Source of the DNA: CAMTVQ01 sp947085255
GTDB taxonomy: Bacteria > Bacteroidota > Bacteroidia > Sphingobacteriales > Sphingobacteriaceae
DNA: 64,000 bases
Assembly (NCBI GenBank): GCA_947085255.1
Contig: CAMTVQ010000009.1
Span: 124,001 to 188,000, forward strand
Reading direction: 5' to 3'
Part shown: one piece after another, positions 36,542-44,932 of the stretch
Layout of the letters: the number at the start of each line of letters is the position of its first letter
How positions within the stretch are numbered: the first letter of the stretch is position 1
Made by a program: the position numbers and the translations under genes
Notes under the pieces: generated by a model
Seen by the model: only the letters and a program-made list of their open reading frames with translations
What the model was told of the DNA's origin: nothing
Database searches by the model: none

Positions 36542-37312
36542 ATGAAAATCATATCTTACAATGTAAATGGCATCCGTTCGGCCATTAGTAAAAATTGGTT
36601 GCAATGGTTGCAAGCTACCAATGCTGATATAGTCTGTTTGCAAGAGATAAAGGCAGAGGCTGCCAACATTCCACAAGAATTATTTATGTTGGAGCAAATG
36701 GGCTATCACCATTACTGGTATCCATCACAAAAAAAAGGCTATAGCGGTACAGCTATTTTGTGCAAGCAAAAACCCAATCATGTGGAGTATGGCTGCGGGC
36801 ATGAGCAATATGACCATGAGGGGCGCATGATTCGTGCAGATTTTGATGACTTCTCTGTAATGTCGGTGTACATGCCCTCAGGAAGCAGTAGTGAAGAACG
36901 ACAAAGTGTGAAGTTCGAGTTTATGGATTTTTTTATGGATTATGCCACCCAACTGCGCTGGAAGTTTCCTCATTTAATTATTTCTGGTGATTATAATATT
37001 TGCCACCGCCCTATAGATATTCACAATCCTAAATCAAACGCCAATTCTTCTGGCTTTTTACCCGAAGAGCGTGAGTGGATGGAGAAACTAATCAACTCCG
37101 GATTTATTGATACGTTCCGCCATTTCAATTCAGAACCTCATAATTATACTTGGTGGAGTTTTAGAGCAAACTCCCGCGCCAAAAATTTAGGCTGGCGTAT
37201 TGATTACCATTTGGCAACCAAAGAACTACAAACAAAACTAAAACGCGCAGCCATTTTACCAGAAGCGAGGCATAGCGACCATTGTCCGATTGTGCTGGAA
37301 ATTGAACTTTAA
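36542..37312 (+). CDS. xth: Exodeoxyribonuclease III / AP endonuclease
   Basis: Cuts DNA at abasic sites and degrades 3' ends during base-excision repair. The 256-residue protein is full length: MKIISYNVNGIRSA and CLQEIKAE (metal-binding Glu) at the start, a central SGDYNICHRPIDIHNP (catalytic Asp and Asn), WRIDYHLAT and the terminal SDHCPIVLEIEL (catalytic His). The 114 bases upstream show no clear promoter. Confidence 0.95.
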   Translation: MKIISYNVNGIRSAISKNWLQWLQATNADIVCLQEIKAEAANIPQELFMLEQMGYHHYWYPSQKKGYSGTAILCKQKPNHVEYGCGHEQYDHEGRMIRADFDDFSVMSVYMPSGSSSEERQSVKFEFMDFFMDYATQLRWKFPHLIISGDYNICHRPIDIHNPKSNANSSGFLPEEREWMEKLINSGFIDTFRHFNSEPHNYTWWSFRANSRAKNLGWRIDYHLATKELQTKLKRAAILPEARHSDHCPIVLEIEL

Positions 37313-37325
37313 TAATCGGACGAGG

Positions 37326-37446
37326 ATAAAAAGATGCTTCACTCCTCAGCATGACAATACAAGTAGCTGGAAAAGAAAGTTATCTTTCATCATCTTTTTC
37401 TTCGTTAGACGTTCTCCTTATCATTCTGAGCGTAGCGAAGAATCTA
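37326..37446. repeat. Dispersed repeat element, two inverted half-copies
   Basis: Between xth and hutI. On the minus strand GTCATGCTGAGGAGTGAAGC begins near 37350; on the plus strand CATTCTGAGCGTAGCGAAGA begins near 37421. The halves face each other around about 70 bases. A relative is found between sdhC and sdhA (63134-63186). Such CTGAG...GAAG...ATCT sequences are a common intergenic repeat in Bacteroidota as I recall. Confidence 0.7.
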
Positions 37447-37465
37447 GAATATTTCATTCCTAACC

Positions 37466-38710
37466 ATGATAAAACTAATCACCAATATTAAACAACTCGT
37501 TGGACTTCATCCAAAAGATACAACTATCTTAAAGGGTGTAGAAATGGCACAACTACCCCTGCTCGAAAATGCTTGGCTACTAATAGAAGGAGATACCATT
37601 TCCGATTTTGGCTTGATGAGTAAGCTGGCAACCGACAACCGACAACAGGTAACTGTTATAAACGCCGAAGGCAAAATCGTTATGCCCGGCTATGTAGATT
37701 CGCACACCCACATTGTATATGCGGGAAGCAGGGAATTGGAGTTTGTGGACCGTATAAAAGGCTTGAGCTATGAGGAGATAGCCAATCGTGGAGGTGGTAT
37801 TCTTAATTCTGCTCAAAAACTAAACGAAACTTCGGAAGATGAATTGTTTAATCAAGCTTGGGCACGGTTAGAAGAAGTAAAAAAAATAGGAACCACTACT
37901 ATTGAAATAAAGAGTGGGTATGGATTATCGGTAGCCGGGGAATTAAAAATGTTGCGCGTAATACGTAGATTGAAAGAAAAATCGCCCTTAAGCATTAAGA
38001 CTACTTTCTTAGCAGCACATGCGTATCCTCTAGCATTCAGAGAAAACCACGACGGATATTTACGGATGATTGAAGAAGAAATGATGCCAATAATAGCACA
38101 AGAAAAACTGGCGGATTATATAGATGTATTTTGTGAAAAAGGATTTTTTAGCGAAGAAGAGACCGAACGAGTACTTAAAGCTGGAGCTGTGCATGGGCTA
38201 AAAGCCAAGATACATGCCAACCAATTAAATTATTCTGGAGGTATACAAGTAGGGGTCAAAAACAATGCTTTATCTGTAGATCATTTGGAATGTGTAGGTA
38301 AAGACGAATTAAATTGTCTTAAAAATAGCAGTACTATAGGCACCCTGCTACCTTCGGCTGCATTCTTTATAGGCTTGCCGTATCAACCTGCTCGCAAAAT
38401 GATAGATGCCGGATTAGGTATTGCCTTGGCAAGCGATTACAACCCTGGTTCGTCGCCCAGTGGAAACATGAACTTGGTGCTTTCTTTAGCATGTACCCAA
38501 TTAAAAATGTTACCCGAAGAAGCTATAAATGCGGCTACACTAAATGGTGCCTATGCTTTAGAAATGAGTCAGGAGGTGGGTAGCATTGCAATAGGTAAAA
38601 AAGCGAATCTGATTATTACTAAACCTATGCCTTCTTATGCGTATTTACCGTATTCTTTTGGCAGTAATTTAATAGAGCAGGTTATCATTAACGGTAATCC
38701 TCAAAATTAA
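37466..38710 (+). CDS. hutI: Imidazolonepropionase
   Basis: Third step of histidine degradation: opens 4-imidazolone-5-propanoate to N-formimino-L-glutamate in the cytoplasm. 414 residues with amidohydrolase motifs VDSHTHIVYAGSRELEF (metal His pair), IEIKSGYGL, AAHAYP, HANQLNYSGG and ASDYNPGSSPSGN. An N-terminal stretch LATDNRQQVTVI is encoded by heptamer-repeat DNA at 37627-37655 (see findings). hutG starts 1 base after the stop, so they form an operon; hutH and hutU are not in the window. Confidence 0.96.
   Translation: MIKLITNIKQLVGLHPKDTTILKGVEMAQLPLLENAWLLIEGDTISDFGLMSKLATDNRQQVTVINAEGKIVMPGYVDSHTHIVYAGSRELEFVDRIKGLSYEEIANRGGGILNSAQKLNETSEDELFNQAWARLEEVKKIGTTTIEIKSGYGLSVAGELKMLRVIRRLKEKSPLSIKTTFLAAHAYPLAFRENHDGYLRMIEEEMMPIIAQEKLADYIDVFCEKGFFSEEETERVLKAGAVHGLKAKIHANQLNYSGGIQVGVKNNALSVDHLECVGKDELNCLKNSSTIGTLLPSAAFFIGLPYQPARKMIDAGLGIALASDYNPGSSPSGNMNLVLSLACTQLKMLPEEAINAATLNGAYALEMSQEVGSIAIGKKANLIITKPMPSYAYLPYSFGSNLIEQVIINGNPQN
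37627..37655 (+). repeat. Heptamer repeats inside hutI
   Basis: Three tandem heptamers GGCAACC, GACAACC, GACAACA, followed by GGTAACTG, the inverse complement of the CAGTTACC unit seen in mqnD. In frame, coding for part of the loop before the catalytic barrel. Confidence 0.75.
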
Positions 38711-38711
38711 C

Positions 38712-39701
38712 ATGAGCAAACTTACGATATACTCCCCTGCAATTCTTTCAGCAAATATCATCCTTCGTGAAGGAGAAGAAAAGTTAGGTGAAAAGGTACA
38801 AGTCATCTCCGATTTAAAGGAACTAAAAAAAAGTACTGCTAAGTATGTATTTTTGGGCATTCCAGAAGATATTGGCGTACGAGCAAATTTTGGAGTAGCA
38901 GGAACGGCCTCGCTGTGGAAAGCAGCTTTAAAGGTTATCTTAAATCTTCAGGAGAATAGTTTTTTGTCAGGAAAAGACATACTGCTATTAGGGCATATAG
39001 AGGTAGATGCGATGGAGGGAGCATCGGTTGAGGCACTCCGAAAAGCCGTAGAAGAACTAGATAAAACCGTTTCAGGTGTTATCCAAAAAATTGTTGCAGC
39101 AGGCAAAATACCGATCATTATTGGTGGTGGGCACAATAATGCGTATGGTAACTTAAAAGGAGCTTCGGCGGCATTGAAAAAACCAATTAATGTTATCAAT
39201 GTAGATGCTCATGCCGATTTACGCCCGTTAGAAGGCAGGCACAGTGGTAATGGATTTAGCTACGCGCTGCACGAAGGCTATTTAAACAAGTACTATATGC
39301 TGGGTTTGCACGAAAGTTACGCTTCGGCACATATTTTAGAGCAAATTGCTGGTAATTCGACTATTAAAGCAAGTTTTTTTGAAGAGTTATTCGTTACAGA
39401 TAAGCAACGTTTTTCGGATGCAAAAAACCAGGCGATAGCCTTTGTAAAAGATGCCCCTTGCGGCTTGGAAATAGATTTAGACAGTCTACAGGGAGTGCTT
39501 TCGAGTGCCATTACCCCAAGCGGATTGTCTACCAATCAGGTGCGGCAATTTGTGCATCAAGCAGCCTCGCAAATAGAGATTGCTTATTTGCATGTGTGCG
39601 AAGGAGCTGTGGAACTTGCAGACGGACGAAATGACAATTCAACTGCTAAATTAGTGGCGTATTTGGTAACCGATTTTATAAAAGCGCATCAAAAGCGATA
39701 A
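38712..39701 (+). CDS. hutG: Formimidoylglutamase (arginase family)
   Basis: Hydrolyses N-formimino-L-glutamate to glutamate and formamide, last step of histidine use. 329 residues. Two-manganese arginase-type site: GGGHNN (about residue 137), NVDAHADLRPLEGRHSGNGF (about 158) and EIDLDSLQ (about 256). Length and the long N-terminal part fit formiminoglutamase better than arginase or agmatinase, and hutI directly upstream supports it. The 3' end overlaps that of the convergent cyclo-ligase gene by 13 bases. Confidence 0.9.
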   Translation: MSKLTIYSPAILSANIILREGEEKLGEKVQVISDLKELKKSTAKYVFLGIPEDIGVRANFGVAGTASLWKAALKVILNLQENSFLSGKDILLLGHIEVDAMEGASVEALRKAVEELDKTVSGVIQKIVAAGKIPIIIGGGHNNAYGNLKGASAALKKPINVINVDAHADLRPLEGRHSGNGFSYALHEGYLNKYYMLGLHESYASAHILEQIAGNSTIKASFFEELFVTDKQRFSDAKNQAIAFVKDAPCGLEIDLDSLQGVLSSAITPSGLSTNQVRQFVHQAASQIEIAYLHVCEGAVELADGRNDNSTAKLVAYLVTDFIKAHQKR

Positions 39702-40258
39702 GTCTTGTTGGGGGTAATGCAGTTGGTTAGTTGTATATCGTGGCTTTCTGTAGCTGTAATTTCGGCAATGGGTTCAAAAAAACTCAGTCCTATTTTTTCT
39801 ATATCTGCACGGCAATCGTTTAAAAAACGGTCATAGAATCCTTTGCCATAACCTAATCTATGTCCTTGCTCATCACAACACAAGAGCGGAACAAAAACGC
39901 GATCTATTGCTGTTGGTAAACAGGTTGTACCCCCTACAGGTTCGGAGATGTTGTATTCATTTTTTGTAATGCTTAATTCGCTCGTGTACAGTATATTTTC
40001 TAGTGTGCCCGAAGTAAAATTGGCACGAGGAATAAGAACGTTGATATCTGGGTGTTCAGCTTGTAACCAGCGAAGTATAGGCCATGTATCTACCTCTCGC
40101 TTTTCGGTAATTGGCAAAAAAAGATGAACGGTTTTGATGTTCCTCCACTCCAGTTTTTGAACGTGTTGTAAGATTGCGTCATTAAAAACACGGTATTGAG
40201 CTTCGCTTAGGGTTAAGCGTTTTTCCATAAATACCTTACGAAGTGTTTTTTTGTCCAT
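39689..40258 (-). CDS. 5-formyltetrahydrofolate cyclo-ligase
   Basis: ATP-dependent conversion of 5-formyl-THF to 5,10-methenyl-THF, returning a stored folate to one-carbon metabolism. 189 residues, family length. Motifs: N-terminal KVFMEKRLTLS, FLPITEKREVDTWPI, and the signature GYGKGFYDRFL followed by IGLSFFEPIAEI. It is placed next to the hut genes, though the hutG-type pathway does not itself use folate. Confidence 0.92.
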   Translation of the reverse strand: MDKKTLRKVFMEKRLTLSEAQYRVFNDAILQHVQKLEWRNIKTVHLFLPITEKREVDTWPILRWLQAEHPDINVLIPRANFTSGTLENILYTSELSITKNEYNISEPVGGTTCLPTAIDRVFVPLLCCDEQGHRLGYGKGFYDRFLNDCRADIEKIGLSFFEPIAEITATESHDIQLTNCITPNKTYRF

Positions 40259-40286
40259 TCTTTTCTTTTGTCACTAATTTTACAAA

Positions 40287-41465
40287 TCATTCTGTTACAA
40301 TAAACCAAGGAATATCAAATTGTCCCTTCATTAAATAAATATTCACTTTGTCGTTTTTATCAAGTTTATTGTATAATTTTTTTGAAACTGAAACTTCGTC
40401 AATTTCCTTCTGTTGGCCCCATTCTGTCAATTCCAAGTAATATGTTTTCGATTTATCTGAATCAATCCTTTTACTTAAAACTGTCGCATTAAATATTTCA
40501 GGTTCTGATTTGTCATACATACAATTTAAAGCTATTACTGTACCATAACCATAACCGAACGTAAAGATTGAAATACTAGCAATGGTCAAGTAGTCTTTTG
40601 CTTTGTTAAACTTAAATTCCTTATTTCCAATTGTCAAAAATGCAATATATGTTAAGGCAATTAATATGGATGGTGTCCAAATATTAGAATAGTCAAAAAT
40701 AGAATAGTCAAGTAAACCCCTTAGGGAAAGCCCAAAACTAGAAGCGAGTATTGCCCAAATAATAGTCGGATAAGCAGTACCCTCTTTTTTGTCAATTCTG
40801 ATTAACCCTTTAAAGTATTTTAAAACAATTACAAAAATGATTGGAATTACAATTGATGCAATAATTGCATACTCATAGGGGTTTGCTAAAAAAATAGTCC
40901 AAGCTCCAATTAGTCCTCCAGCCCAATTAATAATTTTAGCTGTCTTGTGAGCCTTTATTAGCTTCTCTTCTCTTTGTTCTGAAGTCCAACCAAACTCTTC
41001 ATTATTTAGTATTTCTTCTTTCTCTTTATTGGCTTGTACAATATCAAGGTCAGAATAGTTTTCTGCTAACCATTCTGCAATTTCATTTGCCTTTCCAAAG
41101 TATGTGCTGACTTTTAGCTTCTTTTTATTCTCATTGTTTGATTCTATGAATATGTATTTATCAGTTATTCTATATCCCTTGATTTCATTAAACATCAACT
41201 GCCTATTTGAAAAAGTACTAACTGTAAATATTTTATCATTGTCGATAACGAACTTGCCTTTAATTGTTTCTATAAGTCCTATTGTCATTAAAGCAATCAT
41301 TCCTATTGCCATTGGAATAAGAAACCAATAGCCGTTAGGGTTCATATCATCTTTCATTGTCGGAACGAAAGGCGTAATTAAAACCCAACAGAACAGGGCA
41401 ATTAATAGTGGGGCTGTTAGATAAATGAAAATTGCCCAACCCTTCGATATTTTATATTCTCTCAT
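40287..41465 (-). CDS. Multi-pass membrane protein of unknown function
   Basis: A 392-residue protein. Two N-terminal membrane helices (about 10-32 and 46-66) precede a stretch FVIDNDKIFTVSTFSNRQLM...YRITDKYIFIES that looks like a bacterial PH-type domain (inferred from the pattern), then an amphipathic charged linker (about 140-175), four to five more helices (about 178-310) and a soluble C-terminal part. DNA is more AT-rich than its neighbours. No recognised function. The gene sits alone between the cyclo-ligase and mqnB with 72 bases on its 5' side. Confidence 0.75.
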   Translation of the reverse strand: MREYKISKGWAIFIYLTAPLLIALFCWVLITPFVPTMKDDMNPNGYWFLIPMAIGMIALMTIGLIETIKGKFVIDNDKIFTVSTFSNRQLMFNEIKGYRITDKYIFIESNNENKKKLKVSTYFGKANEIAEWLAENYSDLDIVQANKEKEEILNNEEFGWTSEQREEKLIKAHKTAKIINWAGGLIGAWTIFLANPYEYAIIASIVIPIIFVIVLKYFKGLIRIDKKEGTAYPTIIWAILASSFGLSLRGLLDYSIFDYSNIWTPSILIALTYIAFLTIGNKEFKFNKAKDYLTIASISIFTFGYGYGTVIALNCMYDKSEPEIFNATVLSKRIDSDKSKTYYLELTEWGQQKEIDEVSVSKKLYNKLDKNDKVNIYLMKGQFDIPWFIVTE

Positions 41466-41537
41466 CTCGTTAAATTATTTGTTAGTTCGTTGTATGCTGT
41501 GTCATTCGGTATAATGCCGCATAACGATACAATACGA

Positions 41538-42191
41538 CTAATTAGTTGTTACTATTTCAATTAGTTTTTCATTCAAATTTTTGATGGCTAAGGGAATATC
41601 CCAAGCCTCTTTATTTCGGCGCTCTACATAATTAGAAACAGCTCTAATTTGCGCGCAAGCAATTTTCTCTTGTAAGCATACATAGAATGCAGCGGCACCC
41701 TCCATGCTTTCTACTTGTGGGTGTAAGCGTTGTTCAACGGCTTTAATGGAATTGGTGGCGCCATGTACTTTATTCACCGTAATGGCAGTTGCTATAGGCA
41801 AATCGTTATAGGTATATGTAGGGATTAGTTTTCCATTGCTAAACGGAAACTCATCAGCACGAATAAAACCCATACTAAAAATATCCAAAAAGGTATCGCC
41901 ATCTTCTGCGCCTAATTCGGCAAAGCAATCATTGCCGATTTGTACAACAGTGCCTAAGGCTATATTTCTATCAAAAGCTCCGGCAATACCTACATTAATC
42001 ACCAGATTGTAGCGATGCAGTGCTACATGTTTAGTTAAGGAATAAGCAGTAGCAACCATACCCACACCCGTAATTAGCACCCTTACCTTTTCGGAGAAAA
42101 AAGAGCAGTCTTTTTCTTGTTCCTTCAAACAAAAATGGTCTATTAGTGGTTGAACCTCCTGTTGCGTAGCAGCTACTATCAATATTTGCAT
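41538..42191 (-). CDS. mqnB: Futalosine hydrolase
   Basis: Removes hypoxanthine from futalosine in the alternative menaquinone pathway. 217 residues of the nucleoside phosphorylase/MTA-SAH nucleosidase fold: GVGMVATAYSL, NVGIAGAFDRNIALG, and VESMEGAAAFYVC, where the Glu-Met-Glu-like segment binds the ribose. Short length and a sister gene mqnD at 44932 support futalosine over MTA/SAH. An in-frame TTG at 42194 exists, but ATG 42191 is preferred. A full TAnnTTTG box lies 4 bases before the ATG. Divergent from queD, from which only 45 bases separate it. Confidence 0.88.
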   Translation of the reverse strand: MQILIVAATQQEVQPLIDHFCLKEQEKDCSFFSEKVRVLITGVGMVATAYSLTKHVALHRYNLVINVGIAGAFDRNIALGTVVQIGNDCFAELGAEDGDTFLDIFSMGFIRADEFPFSNGKLIPTYTYNDLPIATAITVNKVHGATNSIKAVEQRLHPQVESMEGAAAFYVCLQEKIACAQIRAVSNYVERRNKEAWDIPLAIKNLNEKLIEIVTTN

Positions 42192-42195
42192 CAAC

Positions 42196-42203
42196 CAAAA
42201 ATA
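42196..42203 (-). promoter_or_regulatory. Promoter -7 box of mqnB, 4 bases before ATG
   Basis: TATTTTTG on the minus strand, a full TAnnTTTG match, separated from the mqnB ATG by GTTG. Confidence 0.55.
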
Positions 42204-42225
42204 GTAGTTTGTATTTAGCTATTTG

Positions 42226-42233
42226 TATTTTTG
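42226..42233 (+). promoter_or_regulatory. Promoter -7 box of queD, 3 bases before ATG
   Basis: TATTTTTG, a full TAnnTTTG match, separated from the queD ATG (42237) by ACT. A TTTG occurs at 42208-42211, 14 bases further upstream, shorter than the usual spacing. Confidence 0.55.
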
Positions 42234-42236
42234 ACT

Positions 42237-42656
42237 ATGATTTATATTACCCGTAAAGAGCATTTCAATGCCGCACATAAATTGTATAATCCGGCGTGGA
42301 GCGCGGAGAAGAACAGTGAGATTTTTGGAAAATGTGCCAACGAGAACTGGCACGGTCATAATTACCAACTATTTGTAACGGTAAAAGGTACTCCAGATGC
42401 AGAAACAGGGTATGTGGCAGATTTAAAACAGTTGAGTACGGTGATAAAAGAACGTGTTACCGAAAAAATTGATCACCGTAACATAAATTTGGATGTGGAT
42501 TTTATGCAAGGGAAACTAGCTTCTACCGAAAACTTAGCCATAGCAATTTGGGAAGAGTTGCTTTCTTTTTTTGAGGATAAGACCTATGACTTACACAGCA
42601 TTAAACTGTACGAAACAGAAAATAATTTTGTAGAATATTTTGGTAGTGAATACTAA
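42237..42656 (+). CDS. queD: 6-carboxytetrahydropterin synthase-like (QueD/PTPS)
   Basis: Converts 7,8-dihydroneopterin triphosphate, the FolE product, to 6-carboxy-tetrahydropterin (queuosine and 7-deazaguanine route) or a tetrahydropterin. 139 residues. Zinc ligands in HFNAAHKL and HGHNYQL, catalytic Cys in FGKCANENW, and DLKQLS plus DHRNINLD are PTPS-family motifs; the C-terminal KLYETENNFVEY carries the Glu that binds the pterin. folE follows 11 bases downstream, so substrate and enzyme genes are coupled. The in-frame TTG at 42231 lies inside the promoter box, so ATG 42237 is used. Confidence 0.88.
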   Translation: MIYITRKEHFNAAHKLYNPAWSAEKNSEIFGKCANENWHGHNYQLFVTVKGTPDAETGYVADLKQLSTVIKERVTEKIDHRNINLDVDFMQGKLASTENLAIAIWEELLSFFEDKTYDLHSIKLYETENNFVEYFGSEY

Positions 42657-42667
42657 ATACTAAGAGC

Positions 42668-43282
42668 GTGAAAATAAATGATACAGACGGCTACTCTAAA
42701 GTAGTTACTTACAACGAAGAAAAAATTGAGGTTATAGCTAATCGTTACCACGATATTTTAACCGAGATAGGAGAAGATCCTACCCGCGAAGGCTTGCTAA
42801 AAACCCCTGAACGTGTAGCCAAAGCCTTGCAGTTTTTGACGCATGGCTATGATATAAACCCTGCCGAAATATTGCGTTCGGCAATGTTTAAAGAAGATTA
42901 TAGCCAAATGGTGATTGTAAAAGACATTGAAATTTATTCGTTGTGCGAGCATCATTTACTGCCCTTCTTTGGTAAAGCCCATATTGCCTATATTCCTAAT
43001 GGACATATTGTTGGGTTGAGTAAAATACCACGTGTGGTAGATGCCTTTGCACGCCGCTTACAAGTGCAAGAACGCTTGACTAATGAGATAAGAGATTGTA
43101 TTCAAGAAACACTAAACCCTGAGGGTGTAGCCGTAGTTATCGAATGCAAACACCTGTGCATGAGTATGCGTGGCATTCAGAAGCAAAACTCGGTAACCAC
43201 CACATCGGCATTTACAGGAGCTTTTGGCAATGCCACTACTCGTGCCGAATTTATGCGATTAATTACCGCTGATTTGGATTAG
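42668..43282 (+). CDS. folE: GTP cyclohydrolase I
   Basis: Converts GTP to 7,8-dihydroneopterin triphosphate, entry to folate and deazapurine synthesis. 204 residues with the FolE signature EIYSLCEHHLLPFFGKAHIA (zinc Cys and His), GLSKIPRVVDAFARRLQVQE, and CKHLCMSMRGIQK (second zinc Cys). Start at GTG/ATG: the GTG at 42668 gives the family-typical N terminus. Co-directional with queD. Confidence 0.95.
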   Translation: MKINDTDGYSKVVTYNEEKIEVIANRYHDILTEIGEDPTREGLLKTPERVAKALQFLTHGYDINPAEILRSAMFKEDYSQMVIVKDIEIYSLCEHHLLPFFGKAHIAYIPNGHIVGLSKIPRVVDAFARRLQVQERLTNEIRDCIQETLNPEGVAVVIECKHLCMSMRGIQKQNSVTTTSAFTGAFGNATTRAEFMRLITADLD

Positions 43283-43313
43283 TATTTACTTCATTTCTTA
43301 TTACTTTAGCAAG

Positions 43314-44195
43314 ATGAAAGCATACGTATTTCCGGGTCAAGGTGCCCAATTTGTAGGCATGGGAAAAGAGCTATATGAAAGCTCGGCAGAGGCTAAACAA
43401 TTATTTGAGCGCGCCAACGAAATTTGTGGTTTCCGCATTACCGATTTGATGTTTGCCGGTACTGATGAGGATTTGAAACAAACCAAAGTAACGCAACCTG
43501 CTATTTTCTTGCATTCGGTGATATTAGCCAAAGTAATGGGGAATAAATTTACTCCCGAAATGGTTGCTGGGCACTCTTTAGGAGAATTTTCGGCATTGGT
43601 AGCCAATGGTTGCTTGGGTTTTGAAGATGGCTTAAAACTGGTAATTGCCCGTGCAAATGCCATGCAAAAGGCGTGTGAAATCCAACCATCTACCATGGCG
43701 GCTATTTTAGGCTTGGAAGATGCCGTAGTAGAAGAAACCTGTGCTGCTATTAAAGAAGTAGTGGTAGCCGCTAATTATAACTGTCCGGGGCAATTAGTAA
43801 TTTCAGGTAGCATTGCCGGTGTAACCGAAGCTTGTGCCAAATTAACGGAAGCAGGTGCTAAACGTGCCTTGATGTTGAACGTAGGTGGTGCATTCCACTC
43901 CCCATTAATGGAACCTGCACGTGTAGAATTGGAAGCGGCTATTAAAGCAACCACTTTTAATAAGCCCATTTGCCCAGTGTATCAAAACGTAAATGCCAAA
44001 CCAACTTCAGATCCTCAAGTTATCCAACAAAATCTGATTGCTCAACTTACTGGTGCTGTACGTTGGACACAAACCGTGCAAAATATGTTGGCCGATGGCG
44101 CGAGTTCGTTTACCGAAGTAGGCCCAGGTACTGTATTGCAAGGCTTGGTGAAGAAAGTAGATAGAGCGATGCCCACTGAAAGCGCTACAGCATAA
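43314..44195 (+). CDS. fabD: Malonyl-CoA:ACP transacylase
   Basis: Loads malonyl onto acyl carrier protein for fatty-acid synthesis. 293 residues. Motifs: FPGQGAQFVGMGKELYE, VAGHSLGEFSAL (nucleophilic Ser), and GGAFHSPLM (catalytic His), with Gln in the tail GTVLQGLVKK. TACTTTAG 4 bases before the ATG is a degenerate -7 box. It does not sit with other fab genes here; folE is upstream. Confidence 0.95.
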   Translation: MKAYVFPGQGAQFVGMGKELYESSAEAKQLFERANEICGFRITDLMFAGTDEDLKQTKVTQPAIFLHSVILAKVMGNKFTPEMVAGHSLGEFSALVANGCLGFEDGLKLVIARANAMQKACEIQPSTMAAILGLEDAVVEETCAAIKEVVVAANYNCPGQLVISGSIAGVTEACAKLTEAGAKRALMLNVGGAFHSPLMEPARVELEAAIKATTFNKPICPVYQNVNAKPTSDPQVIQQNLIAQLTGAVRWTQTVQNMLADGASSFTEVGPGTVLQGLVKKVDRAMPTESATA

Positions 44196-44218
44196 TAGAT
44201 TTTCTCACAGAAGTACCT

Positions 44219-44932
44219 ATGCTAAGTGAAGCTATACGATTTTATATTCCTCCAGATCTTAGAAAAAAGTATGTTAGTTCTAAAGTATCACGGGAAATAT
44301 TTTTTATTGATTGTATAAATGATTTAAATAATTGTGCTCGTTCCGAACTTTCATACAATTTAATTCGGTCATCCGTTCTATTAAGAATGTTACTATTAGA
44401 TGGGGTGTTAAAAACAATTTCCAAGGAGCATAATATTGATTTATTATTAAAAGTTAATGAAAATGAAATTCAAGGGATTCCTTTTACAAATAAGGAGATC
44501 AGGGATATTAAAGAAACCATAGAATCAGGTAATAAAATACTAGTTAGTACCAAAAATGCACTAGGTCTTCAATATTCTTCTTCAAAGAGTTATTCTATAG
44601 AGGAATTTAATAATAAAATTTGCTTGAAAATGACTGGCGATAAGGACTATTGTTTTTCCGTGAGTAACATTATACAACTCATTGCTAATAAGCATGGAGC
44701 AGCCCATCTTGAATCTACATTCGAATTGTCTACTTTAGACTCTTTTTGTCTTGGGGATTATTCGCCATTCAGTTTAAGCGATGGTAGTTTTTTTCTAGAG
44801 AAAATAAAGGAAATCATTTTAATTTTAGTTGAAGCAACTAATCCTCTAATAATGGTCATGCAAAAAAAGCTAATTCAATATAATAGAGAAAATGCACAAG
44901 GAAAGATCTCTAAAATATTTAAAGTCGCATAA
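44219..44932 (+). CDS. Hypothetical protein, AT-rich, probably acquired
   Basis: A 237-residue soluble protein with no signal peptide and no family I recognise. It is helical, with NKHGAAHLESTF near residue 160 as its most distinctive motif, a pattern I recall from uncharacterised bacterial proteins. Codon use is AT-rich (many AAT, TTA, ATA), unlike fabD and mqnD on either side. Its stop overlaps the mqnD ATG by one base (TAATG), so it is translationally coupled to mqnD if both are transcribed together. Confidence 0.65.
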   Translation: MLSEAIRFYIPPDLRKKYVSSKVSREIFFIDCINDLNNCARSELSYNLIRSSVLLRMLLLDGVLKTISKEHNIDLLLKVNENEIQGIPFTNKEIRDIKETIESGNKILVSTKNALGLQYSSSKSYSIEEFNNKICLKMTGDKDYCFSVSNIIQLIANKHGAAHLESTFELSTLDSFCLGDYSPFSLSDGSFFLEKIKEIILILVEATNPLIMVMQKKLIQYNRENAQGKISKIFKVA

